DNA of 64,000 bases from an uncultured Oscillospiraceae bacterium (lineage in GTDB: Bacteria; Bacillota; Clostridia; Oscillospirales; Oscillospiraceae). Position numbers and translations under genes: made by a program. Shown piece after piece: positions 63,047-64,000 of this stretch (its first letter is position 1; each line of letters starts with the position of its first letter). Location: contig CANQHN010000014.1 of NCBI GenBank assembly GCA_947623745.1, positions 1-64,000 of the forward strand, given 5' to 3'. The notes below the pieces were generated by a model. It was given only the letters and a program-made list of their open reading frames with translations, was not told the origin of the DNA and ran no database searches.

Positions 63047-63343
63047 TCATCCTTTCTTCTGCTTTTTGTAGGCGGCGATGAGCAGCTTGGCCGTGTCGAA
63101 ATCCAGCTTGTCGTTCACCGCCAGGCGCTTGATGGTGGCGATGTAGGGGTCCGCCGCCGCGTCCTCCCCCACCTTGATTTTCTGGATCAGCCGGTCCAGC
63201 CGCAGGCGCACCGTGGGGTAGGTCACCCCGTACTGGGCTGCCACTTCCTTGAGGGAGCCAGAGGCCAGGATGAACTTTTTAATGAACACCAGGTCCTCGT
63301 CCTCCAGGCCGGACATCCACTCCGGCAGCAGTTCAATTGCCAT
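63047..63343 (-). CDS. DUF2089-type HTH regulator
   Basis: A 98-residue DNA-binding protein. The HTH is LKEVAAQYGVTYPTVRLRLD (about 32-51), with family-like context LEDEDLVFIKKFILASGS before it. I assign DUF2089 by pattern; the zinc-binding N-terminus seen in longer members is missing here. ATG 63343 follows GGGGTGA; the reading to 63415 crosses the promoter. A perfect palindrome in its promoter spacer suggests autoregulation. Confidence 0.82.
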   Translation of the reverse strand: MAIELLPEWMSGLEDEDLVFIKKFILASGSLKEVAAQYGVTYPTVRLRLDRLIQKIKVGEDAAADPYIATIKRLAVNDKLDFDTAKLLIAAYKKQKKG

Positions 63344-63373
63344 CTCGTCACCCCGCTTTCTTTCACAAAATTG

Positions 63374-63402
63374 ATTATATACTTTAATTTTATTAAAGTC
63401 AA
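63374..63402 (-). promoter_or_regulatory. DUF2089 gene promoter
   Basis: Minus-strand TTGACT (63402-63397), 17-nt spacer, TATAAT (63379-63374). The spacer holds the palindrome at 63381-63399. Confidence 0.82.
63381..63399. promoter_or_regulatory. 19-bp palindrome within the promoter spacer
   Basis: Arms ACTTTAAT (63381-63388) and ATTAAAGT (63392-63399) around TTT. It fills the space between -35 and -10, a classic repressor position. Confidence 0.65.
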
Positions 63403-63475
63403 GATTAAATTTCAATTTTAATAATTTTTGTGTTAAAAATCAGTTGAAAATAATAAAATTTTATGTAAATTACTC

Positions 63476-63504
63476 TTGACAAAAAAATACTTTTTTTTTA
63501 AAAT
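63476..63504 (+). promoter_or_regulatory. PadR gene promoter
   Basis: TTGACA (63476-63481), 17-nt spacer with a long T-run, TAAAAT (63499-63504), 33 bp before the ATG. Confidence 0.82.
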
Positions 63505-63536
63505 AATCACAAGATTATGTAAAGCAGGTGTTCCCG

Positions 63537-63884
63537 ATGAAAACAGCACAGGCGGGCATTAAGGACCCCATGAAAAAGGCGACCACAGAGCTGCTGGTGC
63601 TCTTTGCTCTGCGCAAACGCCCCATGTATACCTACGCCATCATGCAGGAGATCGCCGCCATGAGCGGCGGCAGCATCAAATTCAACACCATCTATCAGAC
63701 CATCTACCGTCTGAAGGAGGGCCGGTACATCCAGGAGCAGGGCAAGGAGATGGCGGACAACCGGGTGCGGCTGTACTTCTCCATCACCCCCAAGGGCAGC
63801 GTCTATCTGGAGCAGCTGAAAATCGACTACTGCACCTTTACCAACACGATGGACCGCATCCTGGGCGTGACCCGCACCGCGTGA
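63537..63884 (+). CDS. PadR family transcriptional regulator
   Basis: A winged-HTH repressor of 115 residues (subfamily 1, with a short C-terminal helix). The motif TTELLVLFALRKRPMYTYAIM covers the first helices, FNTIYQTIYRLKEGRYI the recognition helix, and RLYFSITPKGSVYLEQL the wing. ATG 63537 follows CAGGTG; the GTG at 63528 is less likely. PadR proteins often control an efflux or membrane gene nearby; none is visible on this strand within the window. Transcription is divergent from the DUF2089 gene. Confidence 0.9.
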   Translation: MKTAQAGIKDPMKKATTELLVLFALRKRPMYTYAIMQEIAAMSGGSIKFNTIYQTIYRLKEGRYIQEQGKEMADNRVRLYFSITPKGSVYLEQLKIDYCTFTNTMDRILGVTRTA

Positions 63885-63901
63885 CCTCTCGAACAAAGCA
63901 G

Positions 63902-63938
63902 AAAAGTCCCCGGAGGAACAGCCTCCGGGGACTTTTTT
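63902..63938. terminator. PadR gene terminator
   Basis: A 15-bp stem AAAAGTCCCCGGAGG / CCTCCGGGGACTTTT (loop AACAG) followed by TT; the convergent gene's stop codon overlaps its right edge. Confidence 0.88.
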
Positions 63939-64000
63939 ATAGTTTCGTCATGTGGGCGGCGGCGGACTTGAGCATCAGGCGCTTGGTGCCCACGTTGTCG
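63937..64000 (-). CDS. C-terminal tail of a gene cut by the right edge
   Basis: Only 20 codons are visible: DNVGTKRLMLKSAAAHMTKL, then TAA. GC-rich codon use matches the region, so it is very likely a real coding end, but the product cannot be named from this fragment. Confidence 0.6.
   Translation of the reverse strand, partial: DNVGTKRLMLKSAAAHMTKL

Overview
This 64-kb window is a chromosomal segment of a GC-rich Firmicute, most likely a clostridial gut anaerobe of the Oscillospiraceae (Flavonifractor / Lawsonibacter / Pseudoflavonifractor type). The inference rests on a T-box before tyrS, a CIRCE operator before groES, a MurE with the meso-diaminopimelate motif DNPR, a SpoVD-like PBP with PASTA domains, an ECF transporter core, a clostridial purine operon with a PurO-type cyclohydrolase, and many promoters of the TTGACA-N17-TATAAT type. 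Nothing here is a prophage, CRISPR array, rRNA or recognisable tRNA, so most of the window is ordinary housekeeping DNA. No species can be named from sequence alone.

Layout. 1-4,810: tyrS (cut by the window edge) with its T-box, two small genes, yebC, a CPA2 antiporter and aroD. 5,010-8,060: a split TauE/SafE transporter, then a MATE exporter divergent from a LysR regulator. 8,100-10,280: divergent coaX and coaBC (coenzyme A synthesis). 10,480-15,290: a sodium:solute symporter, an amidohydrolase, and cstA with a small partner gene. 15,740-16,450: two lineage-specific small proteins. 16,500-29,700: the dcw division/cell-wall cluster, read leftward as mraZ-rsmH-ftsL-PBP-murE-mraY-ftsW-murG-murA-ftsQ-ftsZ; murF, murD, murC and ftsA are not in it. 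29,970-34,890: family 4 uracil-DNA glycosylase, an ECF sigma/anti-sigma pair, D-amino acid transaminase with a PAP2 phosphatase, and a glycosyltransferase.

35,000-44,210 is a purine operon: leader ORF, purE, purC, a purF homologue, purM, purN, purO-like gene, DUF5655 gene, stand-alone AICAR formyltransferase, a 46-codon membrane ORF, purD and a HAD phosphatase. purL/Q/S and purB are not in it. 44,240-46,170 holds a low-GC membrane gene, an AEC transporter and a mosaic of hairpin repeats. 46,190-55,080 (leftward): clpE-like ATPase, then a probable operon of a methyltransferase, ecfA1-ecfA2-ecfT, truA, a DUF5711 protein and cvpA. 55,250-64,000: a transglutaminase-like lipoprotein, groES-groEL, a lipid kinase and a THUMP methyltransferase, NfeD with an SPFH protein, a DUF2089 regulator with a membrane protein, a PadR regulator and a gene tail cut by the right edge.

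Most notable: (1) the purF homologue keeps the PRPP site and the Fe-S cysteines but has lost the glutaminase cysteine and the Asn-Gly oxyanion motif; (2) the pur leader carries a well-translated 27-codon ORF followed by a small terminator hairpin; (3) a family of GAGAGTGGAGATTG-type palindromic repeats sits at the 3' ends of genes; (4) several perfect palindromes overlap promoter elements (LysR/MATE, symporter, DUF2089). No convincing undescribed multi-gene system was found; the purine operon with its unusual PurF, DUF5655 protein and small membrane ORF is the best candidate for new biology.
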